Assembly (NCBI RefSeq): GCF_001429505.1
Contig: NZ_LMJW01000020.1
Location: 530,975-594,974, forward strand
Direction of reading: 5' to 3'
Origin: Allobosea sp. Root483D1
GTDB lineage: Bacteria; Pseudomonadota; Alphaproteobacteria; Rhizobiales; Beijerinckiaceae
Length of the DNA stretch: 64,000 nt
A program made the translations under genes and the position numbers. Below, piece after piece: positions 53,566 through 63,389 of this stretch. The notes beneath the pieces are model-generated. The model did no database searches. It saw only the letters and a program-made list of their open reading frames with translations, and was not told where the DNA came from. How positions within the stretch are numbered: the first letter of the stretch is position 1; every line of letters begins with the position of its first letter.

Positions 53566-54999
53566 TCAGGCGATCTGCGGCAGCAGCTTGTCGATCGAGG
53601 CCTTGGCGTCGCCGTAGAACATCCGCGTGTTCTCCTTGTAGAAGAGCGGGTTCTCTATGCCGGAATAGCCGGTGCCCTGGCCGCGCTTGGAGACGAAGAC
53701 CTGCTTCGCCTTCCAGACCTCGAGCACCGGCATGCCGGCGATCGGCGAGTTGGGATCTTCCTGCGCCGCCGGATTGACGATGTCGTTGGAGCCGATGACG
53801 ATCGCGACGTCCGTCGAGGGGAAGTCCTGGTTGATCTCGTCCATTTCCAGAACGATGTCGTAGGGGACCTTCGCCTCGGCGAGCAGCACGTTCATATGGC
53901 CCGGCAGGCGGCCGGCGACCGGATGGATGGCGAAACGGACCTCCTTGCCGGCAGCCCGCAGCTTGCGGGTCAGCTCGGAGACCGATTGCTGCGCCTGCGC
54001 CACCGCCATGCCGTAGCCCGGTACGATGATGACGCTGTCGGCGTCGTTCAGCGCGGTCGCGACGCCGTCGACATCGATCGCGATCTGCTCGCCCTCGATC
54101 GCCTGGGCCGGCCCGGTGGTATTGCCGAAGCCGCCGAGGATGACCGAGATGAAGGAGCGGTTCATCGCCTTGCACATGATGTAGGAGAGGATCGCGCCGG
54201 AGGAGCCGACCAGCGCGCCGACGACGATCAGGAGATCGTTGCCGAGCGTGAAGCCGATCGCCGCCGCGGCCCAACCCGAATAGCTGTTCAGCATCGAGAC
54301 CACGACCGGCATGTCGGCGCCGCCGATGCCCATGATCAGATGGTAGCCGATGAAGAAGGCGAGCAGCGTCATCAGGATCAGCGCCCAGATGCCGGCGCCC
54401 TGCACGTAGAGGATCAGCAGCAGCAGCGAGAGCGCGGCGGCGCCGGCGTTCAGCATATGGCCGCCGGGCAGCTTCTTGGCCTTGCCGTCGACCTTTCCGG
54501 CGAGCTTGCCGAAGGCGACGATCGAGCCGGTGAAGGTGACCGCGCCGATGAAGACGCCGAGGAAGACCTCGACCTTCAGAATTGATATCTCGACCCCGGT
54601 CTTGTGCGCCAGCACGCCGGCAAAGCCGGTGAGGGTCTCGCGTGCCGCCGCGCTCAGCGCCTGGACTACGCCGAGCTCGATATGGGCGTTGAAGCCGATC
54701 AGGACCGCTGCGAGGCCAACGAAGGAGTGCAGCGCCGCGACCAGCTGCGGCATTTCCGTCATCTGCACCTTCATCGCCACCTGCCAGCCGATCGCGGCGG
54801 CGATGGCGAACATGACGATGACGAGCCAGAGCTTGCCGCTGCCGGGACCGAAGGCCGTGGCGATGACGGCGAGCGCCATGCCGGCGATGCCGTACCAGAC
54901 CGCGCGCTTGGCGCTTTCCTGGTTCGACAGGCCGCCAAGGGAGAGGATGAACAGGATGGCGGCGGAGATGTAAGCCGCTGAAACGATACCGATGCTCAC
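53566..54999 (-). CDS. pntB: NAD(P) transhydrogenase subunit beta
   Basis: This 477-aa membrane subunit couples proton flow to hydride transfer from NADH to NADP+. About nine N-terminal helices (SAAYISAAILFILSLGGLSN onward) are followed by the NADP-binding domain III with VIIVPGYGMAVAQAQ and VAGRLPGHMNVLLAEA. It follows pntA with a 10-nt gap. Length is normal. Confidence 0.97.
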   Translation of the reverse strand: MSIGIVSAAYISAAILFILSLGGLSNQESAKRAVWYGIAGMALAVIATAFGPGSGKLWLVIVMFAIAAAIGWQVAMKVQMTEMPQLVAALHSFVGLAAVLIGFNAHIELGVVQALSAAARETLTGFAGVLAHKTGVEISILKVEVFLGVFIGAVTFTGSIVAFGKLAGKVDGKAKKLPGGHMLNAGAAALSLLLLILYVQGAGIWALILMTLLAFFIGYHLIMGIGGADMPVVVSMLNSYSGWAAAAIGFTLGNDLLIVVGALVGSSGAILSYIMCKAMNRSFISVILGGFGNTTGPAQAIEGEQIAIDVDGVATALNDADSVIIVPGYGMAVAQAQQSVSELTRKLRAAGKEVRFAIHPVAGRLPGHMNVLLAEAKVPYDIVLEMDEINQDFPSTDVAIVIGSNDIVNPAAQEDPNSPIAGMPVLEVWKAKQVFVSKRGQGTGYSGIENPLFYKENTRMFYGDAKASIDKLLPQIA

Positions 55000-55009
55000 C
55001 GCGACCCCC

Positions 55010-56584
55010 TCAGGACTTCTGGAACATGGCGAGCATCCGGCGCGTGACCAGGAAGCCGCCGACGATGTTGATGGAGGCGATCAGCACCGAGATCATCGCC
55101 AGGAAGACGACGAGCCAGCTGGATGAGCCGATCTGCAAGAGGGCACCGAGCACGATGATGCCGGAGATCGCGTTGGTGACGGCCATCAGCGGCGTGTGCA
55201 GCGAGTGCGACACGTTCCAGATCACCTGGAAGCCGACGAAGCAGGCGAGGGCGAACACGATGAAATGGCTCATGAAGCTCACCGGCGCATAGGCGCCGAC
55301 GATCAGCATCAGCACCGTGCCGATGCCGAGCAGCATCAACTGGGACTGGGTCTGCGCCTTGAAGGCGGCGGTTTCCCGTGCCCGCTTTTCCGCCGGGGTC
55401 AGCTCCTTGGCCTTCTCCTTCGGCTTCTGCGCCGCGATCGCAGCCACCTTGGGCGGCGGCGGCGGGAAGGTGACGGCGCCTTCGAAGGCCACGGTCGCGC
55501 CGCGGATGACGTCGTCCTCCATGTTGTGGACGACCGTGCCGTCCTTGCCCGGGGTCAGATCCGTCATCATGTGGCGGATGTTGGTGGCGTAGAGCGTCGA
55601 GGACTGGGCCGCCATCCGGCTCGGGAAATCGGTGTAGCCGACGATCGTCACGCCGTTCGGCGTCACGATCTTCTCGTCCGGCTTGGTCAGCTCGCAATTG
55701 CCGCCGCGCTCGGCGGCGAGGTCGACGATGACCGAGCCGGGCTTCATCGCCTCGACCATGTCCTTGGTCCACAGCACCGGCGCATCCCGGCCGGGGATCA
55801 GCGCGGTGGTGATGACGATGTCGATCTGCGGCGCGAGCTCGCGGAACTTCTTGAGCTGCGCTTCGCGGAATTCGGGGCTGGAGGGCGCGGCATAGCCGCC
55901 GGTGGCGGCGCCGTCCTGCTGCTGCCCCTTGAAGTCGAGGAAGACGAACTGCGCACCCATCGATTCGATCTGCTCGGCCACTTCCGGGCGGACGTCGAAG
56001 GCATAGGTGATCGCGCCGAGCGAGGTCGCCGTGCCGATGGCAGCAAGGCCGGCGACACCCGCGCCGACCACCAGCACCTTGGCCGGCGGCACCTTGCCCG
56101 CCGCCGTGATCTGGCCGGTGAAGAAGCGGCCGAAATTGTTGCCGGCCTCGATCACCGCGCGATAGCCGGCGATGTTGGCCATGGACGAGAGCGCGTCCAT
56201 CTTCTGGGCGCGCGAGATGCGCGGCACCATGTCCATCGCGATGGCGTTGGCGCCCTTGTCCTTGCAGAGCTCCATGAGCTCCTTGTTCTGCGCCGGATAG
56301 AAGAACGAGATCAGCGTCTTGCCGGCCTTGAGCCGCTCGACCTCCGCCGGCTCGGGCGGACGCACCTTGGCGACGATGTCGGCCTCGTCCCAGAGCTCCG
56401 CGGCGCTGTCGACCACCTTGACCCCGACGGCCCGGTAGGCCTCGTCGATGAAGCCGGCGGCAACACCCGCTCCGGCCTCGATAAGGCAGTCATAGCCTAG
56501 TTTCTGAAGTTGCAGCGCACTGTCGGGGGTCATGGCGACACGCGCCTCTCCCGCGAAGACTTCCTTAGGCGAACCGATCTTCAC
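55010..56584 (-). CDS. pntA: NAD(P) transhydrogenase subunit alpha
   Basis: This 524-aa single-chain alpha subunit has the alanine-dehydrogenase/PNT-like NAD-binding domain (GSPKEVFAGEARVAMTPDSA at the start, VLVVGAGVAGLAAIGTA near 170). A Lys/Glu-rich linker and three to four membrane helices lie at the C-terminus. It is the fused (E. coli-like) form; many alphaproteobacteria split it into two genes. The GTG at 56584 after GGGGGAG was chosen because homology begins there; the frame stays open far upstream. Confidence 0.95.
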   Translation of the reverse strand: MKIGSPKEVFAGEARVAMTPDSALQLQKLGYDCLIEAGAGVAAGFIDEAYRAVGVKVVDSAAELWDEADIVAKVRPPEPAEVERLKAGKTLISFFYPAQNKELMELCKDKGANAIAMDMVPRISRAQKMDALSSMANIAGYRAVIEAGNNFGRFFTGQITAAGKVPPAKVLVVGAGVAGLAAIGTATSLGAITYAFDVRPEVAEQIESMGAQFVFLDFKGQQQDGAATGGYAAPSSPEFREAQLKKFRELAPQIDIVITTALIPGRDAPVLWTKDMVEAMKPGSVIVDLAAERGGNCELTKPDEKIVTPNGVTIVGYTDFPSRMAAQSSTLYATNIRHMMTDLTPGKDGTVVHNMEDDVIRGATVAFEGAVTFPPPPPKVAAIAAQKPKEKAKELTPAEKRARETAAFKAQTQSQLMLLGIGTVLMLIVGAYAPVSFMSHFIVFALACFVGFQVIWNVSHSLHTPLMAVTNAISGIIVLGALLQIGSSSWLVVFLAMISVLIASINIVGGFLVTRRMLAMFQKS

Positions 56585-56896
56585 TACGCTCCCCCTTCTG
56601 CTGTGAGCCCGGCCGTCCAGCTTAGCGAGCAACTTCCAAACGTGCAGCCATGTCCTTATGGCATCCGACAGGCGCGGCGTCTTTGCAAGCGCCGAGGTGC
56701 TGGCGGGTAGGCCTCGAGTCGGCGCCCGCGGGATAGCGGCGCTGACGAGAGCGTGGCCTTTCCGGTGGGAATCGGGGCGCATCCGCAAAAAAACGCCCGG
56801 GGGAGGTTCCCCGGGCGGCATTTGTGTCTTCGAAGTGTTTATTCAGGCGATGAGCTTGAGCCCGGCCTGGGCGGCGCCGTTCAGCCCGAATTTCGA
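56585..56896. other. 312-nt gap between pntA and the nitroreductase gene
   Basis: No gene is seen. It holds the nitroreductase terminator at 56787-56817 and presumably the pntA promoter near 56600-56700, where no convincing -35/-10 pair was found. Confidence 0.5.
56787..56817 (-). terminator. Intrinsic terminator of the nitroreductase gene
   Basis: The 9-bp stem CGCCCGGGG / CCCCGGGCG (56794-56817) is followed on the minus strand by seven T residues (complement of 56787-56793). It lies ~80 nt beyond the stop codon. Confidence 0.85.
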
Positions 56897-57484
56897 TCAG
56901 CGGTGGGTGCGGAACCGGAGCTCGTCGTCGATGAAGGTCTTCTCCGGGAAGGCCGCCTCATTGGAGCCGAACGGCATCTGCGCCGTGAGCTTCCAGGACG
57001 CAGGGATGTTCCAGGTCTTGGCGACTTCAGCGTCGACGAGCGGATGGTAGTGCTGAAGGCTCGCGCCGATGCCGACATCGGCAAGCGTGGTCCACACCGC
57101 CAACTGCGCCATGCCGGTCGAATGCTCCGACCAGATCGGGAAGTTGTGCGCGTAGAGCGGGAAATTGGCCTGGAGAGCCTTGACCGGCTCCTGGTCCTCG
57201 TAGAACAGCACCGTCCCGGCACCGCTGGCGAAGCTCTCGATCTTCTTGGCTGTCGCGGCGAAATCGGCAGCCGGCACGACCGCCTGCAGCGCTTCCTTGG
57301 CGATGCTCCAGAACTTGTCGCTCTCCCTGCCGAAGAGAATGACGGCGCGGGAGCTTTGCGAGTTGAAGCTGGAGGGCGCCAGGCGGATCGCCTCCCGGAT
57401 CAGGCCATCGACCTGCGTTTCCGAGATGGGCAGATTCTTGCCGAGGGCATATTGCGTACGGCGCTTCTTGAGCTTGTCGAGCAT
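56897..57484 (-). CDS. Nitroreductase-family flavoprotein
   Basis: This 195-aa FMN-dependent NAD(P)H oxidoreductase has KKRRTQYALGKNLPIS, the FMN loop LAPSSFNSQSSRAVIL near residue 35, and a C-terminal AQMPFGSNEAAFPEKTF. It resembles the Frm2/Hbn1-like subgroup. Divergent from a LysR gene with a palindrome between them, so probably regulated by it. Substrate could be nitroaromatics or quinones. Confidence 0.9.
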   Translation of the reverse strand: MLDKLKKRRTQYALGKNLPISETQVDGLIREAIRLAPSSFNSQSSRAVILFGRESDKFWSIAKEALQAVVPAADFAATAKKIESFASGAGTVLFYEDQEPVKALQANFPLYAHNFPIWSEHSTGMAQLAVWTTLADVGIGASLQHYHPLVDAEVAKTWNIPASWKLTAQMPFGSNEAAFPEKTFIDDELRFRTHR

Positions 57485-57623
57485 GGCTTCCTCATCTGTG
57501 AACGCGTGTCACGCCGGCAGGCCGATGAAACGGGAGTTTTCTCGGAGCGCCCCTTTTGGGCGCCCTTCCTGCGAGAGCGGGATTTGATGAGCGAGAGGTA
57601 GCGGTTCACTTGTCGCACCAGAA

Positions 57624-57638
57624 TGCCCATATTGGGCA
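57624..57638. promoter_or_regulatory. TGCCCA-TAT-TGGGCA palindrome, candidate LysR box
   Basis: Perfect 6-bp arms around TAT in the divergent region between the nitroreductase and LysR genes, 41 nt upstream of the LysR start. It fits the T-N11-A LysR-box form. Confidence 0.55.
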
Positions 57639-57679
57639 CCAATCTGTTGCTCATTCAGGAACGCTTGCAGGAACGCTTC

Positions 57680-58660
57680 ATGTCCGAGATCGACGATATC
57701 AGGAGCTTTGTCGCCGTCGTCGACGCCGGTGGCTTCGGCCGGGCGGCGCATAGCCTCGGCCTGGCGAAGTCGATCGTCAGCCGCCGCATCGCCCGGCTGG
57801 AGGCCGATCTCGGCACGCGTCTGCTCAGCCGCACGACGCGCGGCGTTGCCGCGACCGAGGCCGGGCTGGAGTTCAAGGTGCGGGGCGAACGCATCCTGTC
57901 CGAGCTCGCCGAGGCACGCGAGGCGATGGCGCAGCAATCGGAAGGCGTCGCGGGGCGCTTGAGGCTGTCGATGCCGCTCTCGTTCGGATACCGGCATCTC
58001 GCGCCGGTGCTGGCGGAACTCGCACAGCGGCACCCGCGATTGGAGCTCGATGTCGAGGCGAGCGACCGTCAGGTCGACCTGATCGGTGAGCGCTTCGACG
58101 CGGCGATTCGCATCGGCTCTCTCAAGGACTCCACCCTGGTCGCGCGCCGCATCGCCCCGGTGAAGGGAGCGGTGCTCGGCAGCCCGGACTATTTCGCCCG
58201 GCATGGCCGGCCGGAGACGCCGCTCGATCTCGCCCGCCACGAATGCCTGATCTATTCCGGCAACAGCGTCGTCGACTGGGGCTTCCGCGTGAACCGGCGC
58301 TGGGTTTCCGTGCGCCCCTCCGGCCGCCTGCGCTCTGACAATGGCGATACGCTGTTGCGCTGGGCCGAGGCCGGATTGGGGATCGCCGTACTGCCGACTT
58401 TCATCGCCAGCGACGCGATCCGCGCCGGCACGGTCGAGCACATCCTCTGGCGTTATCCGATGCGCGAGAGCGCCTTGCACGTCGTGCGCCCACCCGGCCC
58501 CTACGTGTCCGGCAAGGTGCGCGTGCTGATCGATCTGATGCTGGAGCGCTTCGGCAGCACCCCTGCCTGGGACCCCTGCCAGGCCGCCGTTCAGGCGAAG
58601 ATCGCAGCCGGGGAGTTGGCTCCCGAGGACTATCCCGCCGACGAGCATCAAATGGCGTGA
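57680..58660 (+). CDS. LysR-family transcriptional regulator
   Basis: This 326-aa regulator has the N-terminal HTH RSFVAVVDAGGFGRAAHSLG, LAKSIVSRRIARLEADLG, and the CrgA-type effector domain (GRLRLSMPLSFGYRHLAPVL, RFDAAIRIGSLKDSTLV). The ATG after GCAGGAA was chosen; the frame extends 57 nt upstream across the palindrome. Likely target: the divergent nitroreductase gene, perhaps the downstream GST gene. Confidence 0.92.
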   Translation: MSEIDDIRSFVAVVDAGGFGRAAHSLGLAKSIVSRRIARLEADLGTRLLSRTTRGVAATEAGLEFKVRGERILSELAEAREAMAQQSEGVAGRLRLSMPLSFGYRHLAPVLAELAQRHPRLELDVEASDRQVDLIGERFDAAIRIGSLKDSTLVARRIAPVKGAVLGSPDYFARHGRPETPLDLARHECLIYSGNSVVDWGFRVNRRWVSVRPSGRLRSDNGDTLLRWAEAGLGIAVLPTFIASDAIRAGTVEHILWRYPMRESALHVVRPPGPYVSGKVRVLIDLMLERFGSTPAWDPCQAAVQAKIAAGELAPEDYPADEHQMA

Positions 58661-58738
58661 AGTCAGGCTTCACGCGAATTGGCGTGGCAAGCGGCGCGCC
58701 AGCAGTCAGTGTTCCTCCCACAACAACGGGAGATTGCC

Positions 58739-59347
58739 ATGCTGCTGGTTGGAATGCTCGACAGCCCCTATGTGCGGCGTGCCGCCATCACCGGGACCTT
58801 GCTCGGCCTCGATTTCGAGCATCGCTCGGTCTCGGTGTTCCGGCACATGCCGGAGTTCCGCAAGATCAACCCGCTGATCAAGGCGCCGACGCTGGTCGCT
58901 GCCGACGGTACGGTGATCAGCGAATCGCTGCTGATCATCCAACATTTCGAGGACATCGCTGGCCGCTCGCTGCGGCCGACCGACAAGGCGGCGCGGGTCA
59001 GGGATCTCAGCCTGACCGGCATCGGCATCGTCGCCGCGGACAAGGCGGTCTCGGTCGAATACGAGCGCAAGCGGCCTGAGGAGAAGCGCTACGACAACTG
59101 GCAGGAACGCATCCTGTCGCAGCTCCACACCGCGCTCGACCTGCTCGACCAGGCGGCGGAGCGTGGCGAGATCGGAGCAGGGCCGGAACTCAGGCCCGGC
59201 GACATCGCCGCCGCGATCGCCTGGGGCTTCTGCCGTTTCGTCATTCCGGAATTCGCCCCGGAGGGACGCTGGCCGGCGCTGGCGCGTCAGGCCGCCGCCT
59301 GCGAGGCGCTCGACGTCTTCAAGGCCTGGCCGATCGACAAAGAGTGA
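58739..59347 (+). CDS. Glutathione S-transferase family protein
   Basis: At 202 aa, it has an N-terminal thioredoxin-like domain (LVGMLDSPYVRRAAITGTLL with Ser9 at the active site, NPLIKAPTLVAADGTVISES with the cis-Pro and Ser/Glu glutathione contacts) and an all-helical C-terminal domain. It lies 78 nt after the LysR gene on the same strand. A role in detoxification with the nitroreductase is plausible but unproven. Confidence 0.9.
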   Translation: MLLVGMLDSPYVRRAAITGTLLGLDFEHRSVSVFRHMPEFRKINPLIKAPTLVAADGTVISESLLIIQHFEDIAGRSLRPTDKAARVRDLSLTGIGIVAADKAVSVEYERKRPEEKRYDNWQERILSQLHTALDLLDQAAERGEIGAGPELRPGDIAAAIAWGFCRFVIPEFAPEGRWPALARQAAACEALDVFKAWPIDKE

Positions 59348-59359
59348 TAGCGGGTCGGC

Positions 59360-61165
59360 TCAGTTCTGGACGAAGGTGGTCGGCAGGGCCTTGACCGCCG
59401 GGCCGCTGAAGCCGCTGGTGCCGACATCGCTGGGCTCGGCGGCGGAGAAGCCGAGCGACGCGGCCGGGTTTGCACCGGCGACCCAGCCCTTGGCATGGGC
59501 CTCCGAGCCGGTCTTCGCCTTGGCGGTCGCGACCGTCGCGCGGCGGGTGGGAGGTGTCTCCGGCGCCGAGACCGCGGCGAAGAGCGAATCGAGGCCGGCG
59601 CGATCGGCGTTGTATTCGGCTGCCATCGGGGTGCTGCGCGGCTGCGCGGCGATCTGCGTCGTGGCCGGACGTTCGGGGGCAGCGCCCGGCAGGCGCGGCC
59701 GGATCGGCGGCGGTGGATGATTGACCGCGACCAGCTTGGCGCCGGCGGGCACGGCGTCCTCGGCTTCGTCGCTGAGCCGCAGGCCCTCGGTCGACAGGCT
59801 TGCAATCTCGACGGGGCGGGAGGGCGGCAACGGTGCCGAGACAGACCGGCCGGTCAGGATGGTTTCCAGCGCCGGGGCCGCCGCCGGCAAGTCGGTCGGC
59901 CGCCGCGGCGGCAGCGACGCCAGAATGAGCTTCTGCTCGGCTGCCGGTAGCGGCAGCGCCGAGGCCTCTGCCGCCAGGGTGGCAAGTTGCGGCGAGCCGG
60001 CTGGCAGATTCGGTACTGGCGGCGTCAGGCCGCTCGGGCGCGCGACGGGTAGCGCGGTCGCGATCGGGCTCGGCTTCGGCGGCTCGGGCGGCGCCACCTC
60101 GGCGGGGGCGAGCGCCGCGACCTGGGTTTCCGCCGGCGGTTGGGCCGTGGTCGTCGTCGCGCGGTTCGAGCGCTCGCGCAGAACGGCGCGGCCGGCAGGC
60201 TCGGGCTGGGCAGGCTGCCCGTTGAAGACAGCGAAACGGCCGCCATCGCCGTTATTGCTGTCACCCGCATAGGCCATGACCGTCGGCTGCGGAGCAGGCG
60301 CGCGGCGAGCTGCGGCGCGACCGCGGACTGGACGGGCGTCGGCTTCCTCGTCGTCGCCGCCGAACAGCGCGGCCCAGAAGCTCTTGCCGCCGCCGCTCGA
60401 CGCCATGATCGCGCCTTCGTCGTAATCTCCGGCCGCATAGCCCATCACTGAGCCACCGCTGGACATGATCTCGGCCTTGGCGGTCTCGTAGCCGCTGAGC
60501 GGCTTGCCGTCGGCCGGTAGATGGACGGTCCGCTCATCGGGGAAGAGGCGCACGAGCTGATCGCGGGTCATGCGCGGCCAGGAGCGGACGGAGCCGGCGT
60601 CGAGATGGACGAAGGGCGTATGGGCGCCCGGATAGAAACCGACGCCGCCGCGCTGCATCCGCATCGCCGTCTCGCGCATGCGGGCGGTCGGGGTGTCCGG
60701 CAGGTAGAAGTCCATCGCCTTGCCGAGCATGTGCTGGCTGTGCTTGGCGACGCCGCGCGAGCGCCGGCGCAGCATGGAGTTGGTGCCGGGCGAGCGATAG
60801 GCGGAGACGACGTGGAAGGGCTGGTCGGAGCCGACCTTGCGATGGACTTCCCAGGCGATATCGAACAAGCGCGGATCCATCCGGATCGGCTCATCGGTGC
60901 GCCAGTCGCGCAGCGCCCAGTTGAGCTTCTCCAGCCCCGAGGAATCGTAGCGGCCGTCACGCTTGAAGGTGACGGTCGTCTCCTCCTTGGTGTGCATGTG
61001 CTTGACGGTGATGGTGCGGGTGTCGCCGTTGGCGACGGCGTTCTGCGTGCCGCGTACCCCCAGGACCAGGAGGCTCGCGCTGGCGATCAGGAGCAAGCCG
61101 ACACGTTTGCTGCGCCGCAAAGAATGCGGGAGCCGTGCTGCGATCTCGGCTTTCGACCTGCTCAC
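59360..61165 (-). CDS. DUF882 / M15-type peptidase with long Pro/Ala-rich tail
   Basis: At 601 aa, it has a short basic N-terminus, a membrane anchor near residues 22-38 (RVGLLLIASASLLVLGV) and a YcbK-like DUF882 domain of the M15/VanY fold (VVSAYRSPGTNSMLRRRSRG, then the zinc-ligand motif SQHMLGKAMDFYLPD, and PFVHLDAGSVRSWP). A ~330-residue Pro/Ala-rich low-complexity tail of unknown role follows. It probably acts on peptidoglycan in the periplasm. The GTG start is inferred; no strong ribosome site is seen. Confidence 0.85.
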   Translation of the reverse strand: MSRSKAEIAARLPHSLRRSKRVGLLLIASASLLVLGVRGTQNAVANGDTRTITVKHMHTKEETTVTFKRDGRYDSSGLEKLNWALRDWRTDEPIRMDPRLFDIAWEVHRKVGSDQPFHVVSAYRSPGTNSMLRRRSRGVAKHSQHMLGKAMDFYLPDTPTARMRETAMRMQRGGVGFYPGAHTPFVHLDAGSVRSWPRMTRDQLVRLFPDERTVHLPADGKPLSGYETAKAEIMSSGGSVMGYAAGDYDEGAIMASSGGGKSFWAALFGGDDEEADARPVRGRAAARRAPAPQPTVMAYAGDSNNGDGGRFAVFNGQPAQPEPAGRAVLRERSNRATTTTAQPPAETQVAALAPAEVAPPEPPKPSPIATALPVARPSGLTPPVPNLPAGSPQLATLAAEASALPLPAAEQKLILASLPPRRPTDLPAAAPALETILTGRSVSAPLPPSRPVEIASLSTEGLRLSDEAEDAVPAGAKLVAVNHPPPPIRPRLPGAAPERPATTQIAAQPRSTPMAAEYNADRAGLDSLFAAVSAPETPPTRRATVATAKAKTGSEAHAKGWVAGANPAASLGFSAAEPSDVGTSGFSGPAVKALPTTFVQN

Positions 61166-61354
61166 TCTGTCAGACCCGTCTCGAAGCGCCGGGCAAGCCG
61201 GAGCGATAAACGTGAAGGAACAGTTGCCGAGAAGGCTTAACGGGAGGTTACCGGCGAGGCAACTCCCCGCCGGAACCCCGGCAAGCAAGATTGCTCGCTA
61301 CCGGCAGATCGTGGCGAAACCGTGCCGAATGGGACTTTTTCCAGGCCCTGCTGT

Positions 61355-63238
61355 TCAGGAACGTTGTTCGAGCGCGTTCCGTACCAGCCTGTGGAAACCG
61401 TAGATGTCGTCGAAGGTCGTGACGGCGCCGGCTTCGTTTACGACGATGGTCTCATAGACCAGATGGATCTGCAGGGGCTGCGGCAGCTTGATGGTGCGCT
61501 CCCCCGAACCGATCAGTCGCTTCAGCCGCTCGGCGGTCCATTCCGGCCCGAGCACCTGGTCGGCGAGGGCGAAGGGATTCTCGACGCGCACGCAACCATG
61601 GCTGAAGGCGCGCTTGCCGGCACCGAACAGGCTGCGATTCGGCGTATCGTGCAGATAGACGGCGTGGTCGTTCGGGAACATGAACTTGATCCAGCCGAGC
61701 GCATTGCGCTCGCCCGGCGGCTGGCGCACCGAGATGCTGCCGTTCTTGCCGCGTGTCACGACATAGCCGCGCCTTGCGGCGTAGTTCGGATCGTTGGCGA
61801 GACCCGGAAGGATCTCTTTGCGCATGATCGAGGGCGGAATGTACCAGGACGGATTGACGACGACATGGTCCATCCGGTGCGAGAACACCGGCGTCGCCGA
61901 TTCCGGCTTGCCGACGATGACGCGCGACTCATAGGCGAGCTTGTCGCCGTGCATGACGCGCATCCGGTATTCGGGGATGTTCACGATCACGCGGTTCTCG
62001 CCGAGATCGCTCGGCAGCCAGCGCCAGCGCTCCATCTGAGCGACGATGTCGCTTTCCAGGCGTGTCGAAGGCGGCATCGCGAGCGCGGCGACGGTCTGGT
62101 CGCTGAGCACGCCATCGGCGCGCAAGCCCGCCTGCTTCTGGAAGTCGGCCAGCGCCAATGCGGTCGAGCGGTCGAAGACCGGCTCCTCGCTGCTGCCCAG
62201 GCCGAGCCGGGCACGGACGAGCGGCACGCGGGCATCGCGCATGCCGACCTTGAGGGAGGGGCCGGCCGGGATGCGGGCGACGGGCGTTTCGGACTTATGG
62301 GCGCGCAGCTCGGCGAGCTTGGCCTTCAGGCGCTGATAGCCGCCATGCTGGGGATTATAGGCGGCAAGCACCGCACCGGGATCGGTGGCGCCGGCGAGTT
62401 CCGACAGCACTTCGGTCGCCGAGGGCAACTCGAGCTTCGGGGTGATCAGCTTCGAGAGGCGGCGCGGATCGATGCGTCCGCCGCGGGCGTCGCGGGCGTA
62501 GAGCACGGCGAGTGCCGACAGCCGGATATCGGCCGCGGCGAGGCTGTCCTTGTCGGCGCTCTCGAAGACCGGCAGCAGGTAGTCGCCGGCGCGCAAGCCG
62601 TCGTCACCCGCGCGGCCGAGCCGGGCGACGATCTGCTTGCCGGCGGCGCTCAGATCCTTGCCGTCGATCCAGAATGGCCGGTTCTCGTTGGCGGCATAGG
62701 CGGCGACGATGTCGGCGCGCTCGCGGGCGGCGAGGCGGGGCAGGGCGGAGGCGATCTCGGCCTGCGCCGCGATCCGGCCGGAGAGTTCGAGCCCCGCTGG
62801 CATCGTCACCGCGACCTCGGGAAGCGGCGGCAGATCAATCTGCGAGGGCTTGGCCAGTTGCGGTTGCGGCGAGGGCTCGGCCGGCTTCGTCAGAGCCGGA
62901 TCGACCGGTGGCATCTCGGGCTCGGGCAGGTCGAATTCGAGCTCGGCTGGGGCCTGATCGGGCCTGGTCGAGAGCGCGCCGGTGACCATCTCCTTGGCCT
63001 CGGCCGCTTCGGCCGACTGCAGGCTGGTCGATGGGCGCAGATCGAGCGTCACCTCCGCGGGGGCGGGGATGTCGAGCTTTTGCGGTTGGGTGTCGCTGTT
63101 CAGGATGACCAGGGCCGGCTGCTCGGGCAGCGGCACGCCGAGTTCGGCCGCCGCCTCCTGGGCAGCCGCGGGAGCGAGGAGCAGCGCGAGGCCAAGCGTG
63201 GTGGCTGAGACGGTTTCCGCCAGGCGGCGAAGGCGCAT
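61355..63238 (-). CDS. L,D-transpeptidase (YcbB/LdtD-like)
   Basis: At 627 aa, it has a signal peptide at residues ~10-26 (SATTLGLALLLAPAAA). A Pro-rich N-terminal region follows, then a scaffold domain, a peptidoglycan-binding domain (STALALADFQKQAGLRADGV) and a YkuD catalytic domain with SHGCVRVENPFALADQVL (catalytic Cys549). Such enzymes make 3-3 cross-links in peptidoglycan. Gap to the DUF882 gene is 189 nt on the same strand, so they could form one unit. Confidence 0.95.
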   Translation of the reverse strand: MRLRRLAETVSATTLGLALLLAPAAAQEAAAELGVPLPEQPALVILNSDTQPQKLDIPAPAEVTLDLRPSTSLQSAEAAEAKEMVTGALSTRPDQAPAELEFDLPEPEMPPVDPALTKPAEPSPQPQLAKPSQIDLPPLPEVAVTMPAGLELSGRIAAQAEIASALPRLAARERADIVAAYAANENRPFWIDGKDLSAAGKQIVARLGRAGDDGLRAGDYLLPVFESADKDSLAAADIRLSALAVLYARDARGGRIDPRRLSKLITPKLELPSATEVLSELAGATDPGAVLAAYNPQHGGYQRLKAKLAELRAHKSETPVARIPAGPSLKVGMRDARVPLVRARLGLGSSEEPVFDRSTALALADFQKQAGLRADGVLSDQTVAALAMPPSTRLESDIVAQMERWRWLPSDLGENRVIVNIPEYRMRVMHGDKLAYESRVIVGKPESATPVFSHRMDHVVVNPSWYIPPSIMRKEILPGLANDPNYAARRGYVVTRGKNGSISVRQPPGERNALGWIKFMFPNDHAVYLHDTPNRSLFGAGKRAFSHGCVRVENPFALADQVLGPEWTAERLKRLIGSGERTIKLPQPLQIHLVYETIVVNEAGAVTTFDDIYGFHRLVRNALEQRS

Positions 63239-63389
63239 CGATTAACTTCCCAGTCCTTGGCCGAATCCACGCCGATAACTGCGTGACTCGGCCTGCTTCG
63301 ACAAGATGCCGCCCTGCAACAGCGGCCGATATTCGCCCTCTGCAACCCGTCCCCTGTCGGTTGCAGAACGCGTTTCGCTGTGGACTAGC

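Noticed and set aside
61322..63208. 628-codon frame antisense to the L,D-transpeptidase
   Set aside because: A shadow of a well-supported gene with signal peptide and catalytic motif on the other strand.
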